Origin: Fulvia fulva
Lineage: Eukaryota; Ascomycota; Dothideomycetes; Mycosphaerellales; Mycosphaerellaceae
Direction of reading: 5' to 3'
DNA: 64,000 nucleotides
Assembly: GCF_020509005.1 (NCBI RefSeq)
Contig: NC_063018.1
Span: forward strand, 2,728,001-2,792,000
The translations under genes and the position numbers were made by a program. This document shows, in pieces, positions 11,061 to 23,196 of this stretch; position 1 is the first letter of the stretch; every line of letters starts with the position of its first letter. Under the pieces are notes generated by a model, which saw only the letters and a program-made list of their open reading frames with translations, searched no databases and was not told where the DNA came from.

Positions 11061-14000
11061 TACTATACGACGACATCACTATCGTACAGTACAACGTAAA
11101 CAAAAGTAGGGACAAGGTCCAGCGCCACTTTCTACAAGAGCTAGACCCGCTACGGCACCACGTTATTGCGGTACAGGAACCATGGATCAACCCCTACGTA
11201 GGACTCCTAGCCACTTGTAATGACCGGAGATACCACACCGTAATCGCGGGCCAACGAGGCGTCATCCCGAGGACATGTATATACGTAAGCAAGACTATAG
11301 ACCTTGAGTCGTGGAAGGTTATACTACCGCAGCAGGGCAACCTAGGAGACATAACATCAATCCAGATCGACACGACACAAGGCCCTATCCAGATCCATAA
11401 CGTTTACAACCCGCCACCGCGGGGTCGGACGAGTAGGGAACTAGGAACCCTCGCCCACCTAGAGCGGACCCTAAGCCAAGACACGAAGCAAGTACTCCTC
11501 GGCGACTTCAACCTCCACCACCCACAGTGGGGACTCGAATTCACTCCCCCGCACGCATTTCTAGGGGGGAAGCTACTGGACATAACCGCACGCTACGGAA
11601 TGGCCTTAGTAACACCAAAGGGAACAGAGACGTGGAAGGCCCGTACTAGTGCAAGCACGATCGACCTATGCTTTCTATCACGAGAACTTGAAGAGAGACT
11701 AGTCCAATGCCGACCGAACTACGCGCTAGAAGCCTCCTCAGACCATATCCCTATCCAAACGACGCTAGGGGTGAAGGCGATAGAGGAGCCAGCAAACGAA
11801 CCACGCCGTAACTGGAAGAAGGCACGCTGGGACGACATAAGAGGCTTCCTAATAGCGAACCTACCACAGCATAGAGAACTCGAGACGACAGCTCAGCTAG
11901 ATCAAGCAGCGGAACAGATTACCTCGGTCATATGGCAAGCAGCGGAACAATACACGCCGTTACTCCGGCCCTCAACGCAGCAGAAGGCCTTCTGGACCCC
12001 TGAATGCTCTACGAAGGTAAGGGAGGCTAGAAGGGCAAGGCGACAGTGGACGAAGGAGCACACCCAAGAGACGTGGGAGCAATACTGCCACGCGACACAA
12101 GAGAAGAAGGCACAGATAAGACGCGATAAGCTGTAGGACTGGAGAGCGACGATCGGGCTCGTTACAGAAAACCCGGAACAGATGTGGAGACTTGCTAAAT
12201 GGGCACGACTACCTGAAGAGCAACAAGCCCCTCACTTCCCCCCAATCGTAGACCGCGAAGGGATTGCCTAGGCTACGCCCCGGGGTAAGGCAAAAGCGTT
12301 AGCCGACCATTTCTTTTCGACGCAAGTAGAGGCAGACCTTACGGACATCGACCCGAGCACATACCCGGAACCCCTGGACATGGATTGGGCGGTTAGCTCT
12401 AACACAGTAACAGGAGTCATAAGTAAGCTAAAGGGACGAAAAGCCCCAGGCCCAGACAGGATACCAAACGTACTGCTAAAAGAGTGTAGAGAAGAGATCG
12501 CGCCGAGCCTTGCAAACCTATTTACCGCGTGCCTACGGCTAGGGTATCACCCGAAGCCGTACAGAGAGTCTATGACAGTAGTGCTACGCAAGCCACAGAA
12601 GGAAGACTATACTCAGCCCAAGTCGTACAGACCAATAGCACTTCTAAATACGATAGGGAAGGTCCTAGAAAAGATAGTAGCCTAGAGACTTACGCAGCTT
12701 GCCGAGGACAACCACGTACTCCCAGCAACACAGATGGGGGGAAGAAGCCAGCGATCGACACTAACAGCAATGGAGCTAATTACGGAGCAAATTCAGACCC
12801 TCTGGCACTACGGCAGGAACCGAGCGGCGTCCTTACTATCCCTCGACATCGTAGGGGCCTTCGACAACGTCTCACACCAAAGGCTAATACATATCCTACA
12901 GCAGAAAGGCATCCCCTAGTGGGCAACGTCGTTCGTCTTCTCCTTTCTCCAGGAACGGACGACATACCTAGTCCTAGGAAGGTACACGTCCGACCCGGTG
13001 AAGGCAGAGACTGGAATACCTCAGGGATCTACTCTCTCCCCTATCCTGTTTCTGATATTTATGTCGGATCTAATCCCCCTACTCACCTCTCCGCAAACCT
13101 CAGCATCGGGGTTCGTAGACGATACAAACATCCTAGCCTGGTCAGACTCGACAGAAGAGAACTGTCGCCTCCTTGAAGATAGGCACAAGAAATGCGAGGA
13201 GTGGGCAAAGAAGCATGGTGCCCGGTTCGCCCCTAAAAAGTACCAACTTATACACTTCAGTAAAGCGAGAACACACCATAATATGAAGGCGGCGGTAAGA
13301 ATCCAAGGCTACGAGACCAAGCCATCAGCGGAGCTACGAGTACTAGGGATCTGGCTCGACCCGAAGCTAAGCTGGAATGTACAGATTAAGAAAGCCCAGA
13401 GTCGAGCGCAAGTCAATGAAGCCTCGATAAAGAGGCTTACGGCATCTACATAGGGAGCAACATTCGACAAGGCAAGAGTAATGTATAAGGCGATCGTCAG
13501 ACCAGCTATGTTGTACGGGGCACAGATTTGGGGAATAGGAGGCGCAGGCAAGCCGATCCCGAAACGGATAGAGCAACCCCTAAACAGGACACAGGCAGGC
13601 AACCTACGTAGGGTACTAGGCGCATACAAGACAACGTCAACAAGCACGGTAGAAATGGAGACAGGAATACCACCAATCGGCCAGTACATCCGGGGAATGA
13701 GAATTCAATACGCGGCAAAGACGACAGGTTACCTAGCACAAACCACGATCCAGGAGGCAAAGAATAAGATAGAAAGCCGCTACCGGAGAGGGGCAGGATA
13801 TAGGACAAGCCAAAAAGAGGATGACCTTACTACCTTTACGGCCGTATAGACAAGCACCGAATGGCTAGCACGAAAGGAGGAGGAGCGTAGGACTCGCCAG
13901 GCCGGCGGGAGCAAGGCTAAGACCCAAAACCTAGCGGAACAGATAGCGAGCTGCCTATGGGAGCAGGACTGGAAAAGGAAGCCCCCTAAGACAACAGGCC

Positions 14001-14410
14001 CGATAGCGCTCCGAGCCTTCCAGAGACACAATTACCAGCTATATAGGGACCTGACAAGGGCCGAAGCAAGCATAGCGATCCAAATCAGGTCCGAACACAT
14101 TGGATTAAGGGCCTACCTGTTCAGGAGACGCGCACTAGACATCTATAGCCCAGCCTGCCAGTGTGGCTACCCATCGCAAAACCTAGAACATATGCTACTA
14201 CGATGCCCGCAGTGGGCGAGAGGCAGGGGAAATTGGAGGCACCAAGCGGGAAGGAGAGACTACAAGTCAATTATTAGGGACAAAGGCAACATTCGCCGAA
14301 TCTCTCGGTGGATACTACAGCAGGGATACCTCCAGCAGTTTAGCCTCGCGAGCGAGACGGAGGAGTGGATAGACAAGAGGCGGAAGCGAGGGGGGTTGCA
14401 GATAGGGTAG
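11057..14410 (+). pseudogene. LINE-A ORF2: endonuclease / reverse transcriptase, six nonsense codons
   Basis: One frame of about 1,117 codons. Domain order: exonuclease-endonuclease-phosphatase type endonuclease (codons 1-240: VQYNVNKSR, VIAVQEPWI, LLGDFNLHHPQWG, TIDLCFLS, SSDHIPI), then reverse transcriptase (about codons 440-800: GRKAPGPDRIPN, SYRPIALLNT, SLDIVGAFDNVSH, GIPQGSTLSPILF, and FVDDTNI as the catalytic F/YXDD box). The C terminus has CQCGYPSQNLEHMLLRC (from 14,158). Nonsense codons, all TAG, begin at 12,134, 12,268, 12,683, 12,917, 13,451 and 13,847; each is one transition from CAG or TGG. The enzyme nicks target DNA and copies element RNA at the nick. No RNase H signature was seen between the RT and the finger. 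Confidence 0.9.
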
Positions 14411-14605
14411 TCATCAGGGCAGGCCCATGACACTAGCGTACCCCTAACAAGGGAAATTTAAGACGACAACGAGGAGGAAAAGACAGGCGGGAAGGAGGAG
14501 GGGTTTTCACCAACACGGTTTCCCCTCTATATATACAAAAACAAGATAGCATAGCTGCATAGGCCAAAGGGCACTACAACAGCTTAATGAAATATCTATC
14601 TATCT

Positions 14606-14617
14606 ATTAAGAATAGG
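14606..14617 (+). repeat. LINE-A target-site duplication, copy 2 (between the two LINEs)
   Basis: attaagaatagg directly follows the ATCT tail of copy 1 and directly precedes the 5'-truncated copy 2. Confidence 0.85.
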
Positions 14618-17600
14618 TCCTAGGACACAAGCCAAGGCCTACTATATAGAAAGCAGAGGCTAACGACAAATAATATAGCGTAGACGACCCTATATACGGA
14701 GGCGGAGAACTTACTAGGGGATAACGAACACCTAGCCCGGGCATATAAGAACACTATAGCACAGCTACTAGGAGCGCTAAAAGCGCTATTATACCGAATC
14801 CCGAAGACAATCTAATAAGTAATATAGAGGGCAACCTAGAAACTAACTATATAGGCAATAGTAGTAGTAGGTAAGAATTAACCCTCTCTAAAGGCAAGTA
14901 AGGCGGTACGCCTATACATTACTAATCCGGCGGAGAAACAAGAAATCGCAGCCCTAATAAGCAAGGAGATTGTCGACAGAATCGGCTAAAAGGAGGTAGT
15001 TAGGGCGAGGGTAGAGGCAACAGGCGTAGTAAGACTCTTTACCGTATAAGAGTCTAATAGACGAAAGCTAGAGACCTATAAGGAGTGGACTACTAAAGTC
15101 GCGAAGTCGGCACGAGTCTCCTACTAATAGTATACCGTCATCGCCTACGGGGTCCCTAGGACATTCAAGGTCGAAGACCTTCTCTACCTCTAAGTATAGA
15201 ACTAGAACACCTCCCTAGGAGTACGACTAACGAAGGCGGTATAGCTATATAAGACAGTAGACCGAGAAAAGACGCATTTATCGCTTATTATTTAGGTAGA
15301 GATAGCGGAACAAGCTAACTAGATACTAGACAATAGGCTATTCTAGAACTACGAGAGAATAGACACGGAGATCTATTAGAGTAGCTATAGGGTACTACAA
15401 TGCTTCTAATGCTAATAGTACGGTCATATAGCCCTAAAATATAGGGAGAAGACCCTAAGGTGTCCTCACTACGTAGGCCTATACTAGGGAAGGGAATGCC
15501 TAAAAAGGGAGAGCAGGTACGTATACTACGGCAGAAGGCACCTAGCGTATTTAAGCTAATGCCCGGCTAGAATAGTAGCATAAGAACGAGCGAGATAAGT
15601 AAGGATCTCTATACTAGCTAGGTACCCCTAACGACAGTAGGAGGGACCTACCGTATATAAGGGCTTCGAGCCGAGTAAAAGGAAGAGGGTAGAAGAGACG
15701 AATAAGGGAACCTAACCGTAAACGTATCTACCTCCCGGTAGGCCTCGATACCTTAACCGGGCTACTAACGAACTAGGCCAAATACGAATCTTTAGGGCGC
15801 CCTAGCGGCCCTAGGGCTAGCCGGATAGCGAGATATAGGCTTAGGAGACATAGTAGGTTAGTACGGAAATGGACCTTACGGATAACGAATAATACTATAC
15901 GACGACATTACTATCGTATAGTATAACGTAAACAAAAGTAGGGACAAGGTCTAGCGCCACTTTCTATAAGAGCTAGACCCGCTACGGTACTACGTTATTA
16001 CGGTATAGGAACTATAGATCAACCCCTACGTAGGACTCCTAGCTACTTATAATGACCGGAGATACTATACCGTAATCGCGGGCTAACGAGGCGTTATCCC
16101 GAGGACATATATATACGTAAGCAAGACTATAGACCTTGAGTCGTAGAAGGTTATACTACCGTAGTAGGGTAACCTAGGAGACATAATATCAATCTAGATC
16201 GACACGACACAAGGCCCTATCTAGATCTATAACGTTTATAACCCGCTACCGCGGGGTCGGACGAGTAGGGAACTAGGAACCCTCGCCTACCTAGAGCGGA
16301 CCCTAAGCTAAGACACGAAGCAAGTACTCCTCGGCGACTTTAACCTCTACTACCTATAGTAGGGACTCGAATTCACTCCCCTATACGCGTTTCTAGGGGG
16401 GAAGCTACTAGATATAACCGTACGCTACGGAATGGCCTTAGTAACACTAAAGGGAACAGAGACGTAGAAGGCCCGTACTAGTGTAAGTACGATCGACCTA
16501 TACTTCCTATCACGAGAACTTAAAGAGAGACTAGTCTAATGCCGACCGAACTACGCGCTAGAAGCCTCCTTAGACTATATCCCTATCTAAACGACGCTAG
16601 GGGTGAAGGCGATAGAGGAGCTAGTAAACGAACCACGCCGTAACTAGAAGAAGGCACGCTAGGACGATATAAGAGGCTTCCTAATAGCGAACCTACTATA
16701 GTATAGAGAACTCGAGACGACAGCTTAGCTAGATCAAGTAGCGGAACAGATTACCTCGGTTATATAGTAAGTAGCGGAACAATACACGCCGTTACTCCGG
16801 CCCTTAACGTAGTAGAAGGCCTTCTAGACCCCTAAATGCTCTACGAAGGTAAGGGAGGCTAGAAGGGCAAGGCGACAGTAGACTAAGGAGCATACCTAAG
16901 AGACGTAGGAGCAATACTACTACGCGACACAAGAGAAGAAGGCACAGATAAGACGCGATAAGCTATAGGACTAGAGAGCGACGATTAGGCTCGTTATAGA
17001 AAACCCGGAACAGATATAGAGACTTGCTAAATAGACACGACTACCTAAAGAGTAACAAGCCCCTCACTTCCCCCTAATCGTAGACCGCGAAGGGATTGCC
17101 TAGGCTACGCCCCGGGGTAAGGCAAAAGCGTTAGCCGACCATTTCTTTTCGACGTAAGTAGAGGCAGACCTTACGGACATCGACCCGAGTATATACCCGG
17201 AACCCCTAGACATAGATTAGGCGGTTAGCTCTAACATAGTAATAGGAGTTATAAGTAAGCTAAAAGGACGAAAAGCCCTAGGCCTAGACAGGCTACTAAA
17301 CGTACTACTAAAAGAGTATAGAGAGGAGATCGCGCCGAGCCTTACAAACCTATTTACCGCGTGCCTACGGCTAGGGTATCACCCGAAGCCGTACAGAGAG
17401 TCTATAACAGTAGTGCTACGTAAGCTATAGAAGGAAGACTATACTTAGCCCAAGTCGTATAGACTAATAGTACTTCTAAATACGATAGGGAAGGTCCTAG
17501 AAAAGATAGTAGCCTAGAGACTTACGTAGCTTACCGAGGACAACTACGTACTCCTAGTAATATAGATAGGGGGAAGAAGCTAGCGATCGATACTAATAGT

Positions 17601-19433
17601 AATAGAGCTAATTACGGAGTAAATTTAGACCCTCTAGTACTACGGTAGGAACCGAGCGGCGTCCTTACTATCCCTCGATATCGTAGGAGCCTTAAATAAC
17701 GTTATATACTAAAGGCTAATATATATCCTATAATAGAAAGGCATCCCCTAGTAGGTAACGAAGTTCGTCTACTCCTTTCGCTAGGAAAGGACGATATACC
17801 TAGTCCTAGGGAGGTATACGTCCGACCCGGTAAAGGTAGAGGCTAGAATACCTTAGGGATCTACTCTCTCCCCTATCCTGTTTCTAATATTTATGTCGGA
17901 TCTAATCCCCCTACTCACCTCTCCGTAAACCTTAGTATCGGGGTTCGTAGACGATATAAACATCCTAGCCTAGTCAGACTCGACAGAAGAGAACTGTCGC
18001 CTCCTTAAAGATAGGCACAAGAAATACGAGGAGTAGGCAAAGAAGTATAGTGCCCGGTTCGCCCCTAAAAAGTACTAACTTATACACTTTAGTAAAGCGA
18101 GAACATGCTATAATATAAAGGCGGCGGTAAGAATCTAAGGCTACGAGACCAAGCTATTAGCGGAGCTACGAGTACTAGGGATCTAGCTCGACCCGAAGCT
18201 AAGCTAGAATGTATAGATTAAGAAAGCCTAGAGTCGAGCGCAAGTCAATAAAGCCTTAATAAAGAGGCTTACGGTATCTATATAGGGAGTAACATTTAAT
18301 AAGGCAAGAGTAATATATAAGGCGATCGTTAGACTAGCTATATTGTACGGGGCATAGATTTAGGGAATAGGAGGCGTAGGCAAGCCGATCCCGAAACGGA
18401 TAGAGCAACCCCTAAATAGGACATAGGTAGGCAACCTACGTAGGGTACTAGGCGTATATAAGACAACGTTAATAAGCACGGTAGAAATGGAGACAGGAAT
18501 ACTACTAATCGGCTAGTATATCCGGGGAATAAGAATTCAATACGCGGTAAAGACGACAGGTTACCTAGTACAAACTACGATCTAGGAGGCAAAGAATAAG
18601 ATAGAAAGCCGCTACCGGAGAGGGGTAGGACATAGGACAAGCTAAAAAGAGGATGACCTTACTACCTTTACGGCCGTATAGACAAGCACCGAATGGCTAG
18701 CACGAAAGGAGGAGGAGCGTAGGACTCGCCAGGCCGGCGGGAGCAACGCTAAGACCTAAAGCCTAGCGGAATAGATAGCGAGCTACCTATAGGAGCAGGA
18801 CTAGAAAAGGAAGCCCCCTAAGACAACAGGCCCGATAGCGCTCCGAGCCTTCTAGAGACACAATTACTAGCTATATAGGGACCTGACAAGGGCCGAAGCA
18901 AGTATAGCGATCCAAATCAGGTCCGAACACATTAGATTAAGGGCCTACCTATTTAGGAGACGCGCACTAGATATCTATAGCCTAGCCTACTAGTGTAGCT
19001 ACCTATCGCAAAACCTAGAACATATACTACTAAGATGCCCGTAGTGGGCGAGAGGTAGGGGAAATTGGAGGCACTAAGCGGGAAGGAGAGACTATAAGTC
19101 AATTATTAGGGACAAAGGCAATATTCGCTAAATCTCTCGGTAGATACTATAGTAGGGATACCTCTAGTAGTTTAGCCTCGCGAGTAAGACGGAGGAGTGG
19201 ATAGACAAGAGGCGGAAGCGAGGGGGGTTGTAGATAGGATAGTTATTAGGGCAGGCCTATGACACTAGCGTACCCCTAATAAGGGAAATTTAAGACGATA
19301 ACGAGGAGGAAAAGACAGGCGGGAAGGAGGAGGGGTTTTTACTAACACGGTTTCCCCTCTATATATACAAAAACAAGATAGCATAGCTATATAGGCCAAA
19401 GGGCACTATAATAGCTTAATAAAATATCTATCT
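14618..19433 (+). mobile_element. LINE-A copy 2: 5'-truncated and heavily RIP-mutated
   Basis: Colinear with copy 1 from about 9,786 to the end, so about 290 bp shorter at the 5' end. It ends in a shorter ATCT tail followed by the same 12-mer. Almost every difference from copy 1 is C to T before A, or G to A after T. For example 'caacgacaaacaacacagcg' in copy 1 reads 'taacgacaaataatatagcg' here. ORF1 and ORF2 (relics at about 14,620-15,892 and 15,889-19,241) have dozens of TAG/TAA codons, and both the ORF2 ATG and the ORF1 TGA at the junction are mutated. It cannot encode protein. Confidence 0.9.
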
Positions 19434-19445
19434 ATTAAGAATAGG
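19434..19445 (+). repeat. LINE-A target-site duplication, copy 3
   Basis: attaagaatagg follows the tail of copy 2 and runs straight into the resumed Gypsy-B reverse transcriptase (taccctatacc, YPIP). Confidence 0.85.
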
Positions 19446-22400
19446 TACCCTATACCTTTAATCTAGGAAACCCTTAATAGAATGTATAGTAAGAGGTACT
19501 TTACGAAGCTAGACATCGTTGTAGCCTTTAATAAGCTTCGTATTACCGAGGGGTATAAATGGCTAATAGCGTTCGCTACGCGGTACGGAGTATACGAATG
19601 TCTAGTCTTACCGTTTAGTCTATATAACGGCCCGGCATCGTTTTAGTTATACATTAATAGTATGTTATAGGAACACCTTGACGACTTCGTATCGGTATGC
19701 CTAGATAATATACTGATTTTTAGCGATATACTCGAAGAGTATATCGAGTACGTAACGAAGGTTTTAATAAAACTACGCGATACCGGGTTGACCGTAGATA
19801 TTAATAAATACGAATTCTATTAGTAGAGAGTCAAATACCTAGGCCTAATCATTACGCTAGAAGGCATTAAAATAGACCCCGATAAACTAGAATATATCTA
19901 AAGCTAGGAGGCTCTAACTAACCTAGGGGATATATAAGCGTTCCTAGGCTTCGCTAACTTCTATAGACGGTTTATCGAAGCGTTCTTACGACTTATATCG
20001 CCGCTAACCAACTTGACCAAGTCCGATAGCCCTAGTAACTATAAGAACAGAAGAATCGATTAGATACTAGGGTACTAGAAGGCGTTTAACGTATTGAAGG
20101 TAGTATTTAGTAAAGCGGGTATATTAGTAAATTATATACCGGGGAGGTAGATAGTCGTTAAGACGGACTCCTCGGATTTCGTTAATACCGGCGTCCTCTC
20201 CTAATATAACGAAGAAGGCGTCCTATACCCGGTAGCGTTTTACTCTAAGAAGTTAAGTCTATAAGAGTATAACTATAAGATCTACGATAAGGAGCTATTA
20301 GCTATTATTAAGCCGTTTGAAGAGTAGAGGCCTAAATTGGCCTACGAAGTAGATAATAATACTATCGAACCGGTCAAAGTGTTTATAGATTATAAGAACC
20401 TAGAGTACTTTATAACGACGAAGTAGCTCAATCGACGTTAGGCGAGGTAGGCTAAGTTCCTCTCTTAGTTCAACTTCCGTATCGTCTATAGGCCCGGTGT
20501 TTAAGGTATAAAGCTAGATAGTCTAACGAGACGTAGCTAGGACCTTCCGTAGGGGGTAGACGATCCGCGTGTTTAGTATTAGTACTAGACGTTACTACCG
20601 CCTAAGCGATTCCTTAAGATCGACTCTATACGCGTAACCGTAGAAGATATTACTAAAGAGACGGAAACTCCGCTAAACCTAGAAGCAACAGAATTTATAC
20701 TAGCCGAAGCCGCTATACCGGTAGAAGCTACTACCGTATCGAAGCCTACGATAGAGGCTAATTACGAGGCTGAACTCGAGTATTAAATAGTAATAGCGTA
20801 CGCCGTAGACTAGGAGCTCAAGGCAGTAATTAAGATGCTATAGAAAGGTAACGCAATCCCGCTACTTCTTTAAAAGGCGAAGGTATACCTAGTATACTAT
20901 AAGGTAGAAGGAGATATACTCTACGTCTATAATCAGTACGGCGACTAGAGCTTATAGGTACCGGATAACTAGAAGCTACGGACTCGAATAGTAAAGATGA
21001 ACTACGACGTACTAGTAGTAGGCTATCCTAGTAGAGCCCGTATATATAAGCTCGTAGTACGTAAATTTTACTAGCCTAGCTTAGTAAGATTAGTACGTAG
21101 ATATACCGCAAATTGCCGAGTATACTATACGACGAAATCTCTATATACCTAGCTACCTAGATTATTATATCTACTTTCTATACTAGAACAACCTTAGCGC
21201 TATATATTAGTCGACTTTATAGTAGACTTACTAGATAGCGAACTCGACGGCATGACTTATAATAACATTATGACCGTTACGGACCGCCTAACGAAAGAAG
21301 TAGAACTTATTCCTATTAGAGCTATAACGGCGAAGAATGTAGCGCGCCTATTCTTAAAGTACGTATTTAGTCGACGTAGGCTCCCGGACACGATCACCTC
21401 TAATAGAGGGAAATAGTTTATCGTAACTTTCTAGAAGTAGCTATATAAGATACTACGGATTTAACGTAAGCTAAGTTCATTATATCACCCCTAGACGGAC
21501 GGTTAGTCTAAGCGTACTAATTAGAATATAGAATAGTACTTACGCGCCTACGTTAATAAGGTATAGAGCGACTAGGCTAAATAGCTATACCTAGCTTAGT
21601 TTGCTATTAATAACTACGTATTAGAGACTACCGATGTCTTACCTTTCTACGTAAACCTTAGATATAACCCCGAGTTTACGGAACGTATCGACTTATAGGT
21701 AGGCGGGGATCGCCGCTAGATAACGACTCTTTAGCGACTCGATAGCAAATCCGCCGAAGTATTCGCCCGACGCCTTTACGAGCTACATCAGTTCCTCTAA
21801 GAGAATATAAGAATTTCCTAAGCCTTATAAGCTAAGGCCGCTAACCGATATCGCCGTATCTCGCCCGACTATAAGGTAGGCGATTAGGTATTCCTTAGTA
21901 CAAAGAATATCCGTACGATACGCCCTTCTAAGAAACTAGATCGACGATATACTAGACTATACTAGATCGTAGAAGTCATACCCTCGAAGCTCTCCTATAA
22001 GCTAAAGCTCTTAGATACGTTAGCTAGACTCGATAACTATTTCTATACGTCGCTATTATAGCGCGCCGACGATACTAACCTACCGCCGCTAGAGGGATAG
22101 TACCTTATACCGCCGCTACCCGTAGTTATAGTTCCTAATACGACGGAAGCTAATGCCGAGGCCGACATTATAGCGGTACCCGCGGCGATTAAGTACGAGG
22201 TAGATAAGATCTTAGATATATATACGAGGAAGCGTACTAGGAAGGTAAAGAAGGGGTATAAGCGTAAGGTCGATATATAGTATAAGGTGCGATAGGTCGG
22301 ATATTAGGATAAAGAGGATAGTAAAACTTAGTAACCTAATAAGGACCTATTTACGAGGGTAGCCGCCGCTATTATAGACTTTTACTATAACCGGCCGGAG

Positions 22401-22969
22401 TTGTCTACGCCTATAAGTTTCGTAGCTCTATCTAACTAGTTACCGCTAGACGCTAAGGTGCTCGGACTTAATACGATTAGGATTAATAGAGACACCGTTA
22501 CGAATAAGTCGACTCGAGCCTTACCTTTAATAGAATCTAATCCGTATATATTTACTACGTACCGCTATATAAGTCAGGTTACGGGAAAGCCTACTCTCGT
22601 AACTAGGGTCACCGGTATAAGTAAAACTCGCCGCCCTTAGCTCTACGACCGTAACGGTAGTTATACCGATACTCGAGTAGGACCCGTAGAGCCTATAATA
22701 ATACCTAACCGTAGTTATAAGGATTATACGCGAGTGTTCGCCAAAGATAGGCTTAGGCCTAGGGCGTACTAGCTAACTAAGTAACGTGTTTCGTAAACGG
22801 TAAACGCTAAAGATAAGGAGGCTATACGGTAGATAGAGTAAGATCTAGAGGATAACTAGGCTTTTATAAGGGTATAGAGTTTAACGAGTAAGTAGCCGTA
22901 CAAGACGGTAGGCGTACGAGTAAATATAGACGCTTAGAGGACTAAGACGACTTTTAAGAGGGGGGGTAC
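19446..22969 (+). pseudogene. Gypsy-B, 3' portion of pol: RT, RNase H, integrase, chromodomain (RIP-mutated)
   Basis: Continuation of the Gypsy-B pol frame. Read through stops it shows RT (19,446-19,900; the YLDD-type box near 19,700 survives as CLDNILIFSD), RNase H-like sequence (about 20,150-20,560), an integrase core (about 21,170-21,600, beginning VDFIVDL, with TDG preserved in the Asp-Glu region near 21,497) and a chromodomain-like segment (about 22,185-22,350: KYEVDKILDIYTRKR, then QVGYQDKEDS-type sequence). About 200 further codons follow, including the only open stretch, 22,458-22,640. A purine run (aagaggggggg, about 22,956-22,966) precedes the LTR and is the likely polypurine tract. 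Chromodomain Gypsy elements (chromoviruses) target heterochromatin, which fits this location. Confidence 0.75.
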
Positions 22970-23196
22970 TATTACGGGCTACCCGCGACCCTTTACTACC
23001 GAAGCGTCGGCCCGGCTATTCCGCGGACCTTCCGTATCGGGTTAGCGCGGCTTAGTATAACTATATAACTTCGCGGCGCCTCGCGCTCCTCTTTCGTAGC
23101 TTCGTAGAACAATAACTATCTCTCTCGGACCCTATAGTACGCGCGCCCTTATAGACTTATACCTTACCCGGTTACGTACTTATACCTACTTATAAT
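22970..23196 (+). repeat. Gypsy-B 3' LTR
   Basis: It begins tattacgggc (TGTT with the G converted to A) directly after the purine tract. Its last third is related to the inverted LTR at 26,307-26,514 (block cttataccttacccg and cgtacttatacctac). The right end is approximate because the next element abuts it. Confidence 0.55.

Larger units (their letters stand above)
9493..14605 (+). mobile_element. LINE-A copy 1: nearly intact Tad-type non-LTR retrotransposon
   Basis: A 5.1-kb element with a 5' UTR (9,493-9,710), ORF1 (9,711-11,060), ORF2 (11,057-14,410), a 3' UTR and a short (ATCT)n tail at about 14,594-14,605. It lies between two copies of the 12-bp target duplication. Unlike its neighbours it keeps normal CpA/TpG content and carries only a handful of nonsense changes, so it is a young or lightly RIPed copy. 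Two ORFs, ORF1 Cys/His knuckles, an apurinic-type endonuclease, an RT and a C-terminal CCHC finger place it with Tad1-like fungal LINEs. No RNase H domain is visible. It is inserted into Gypsy-B. Confidence 0.9.
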
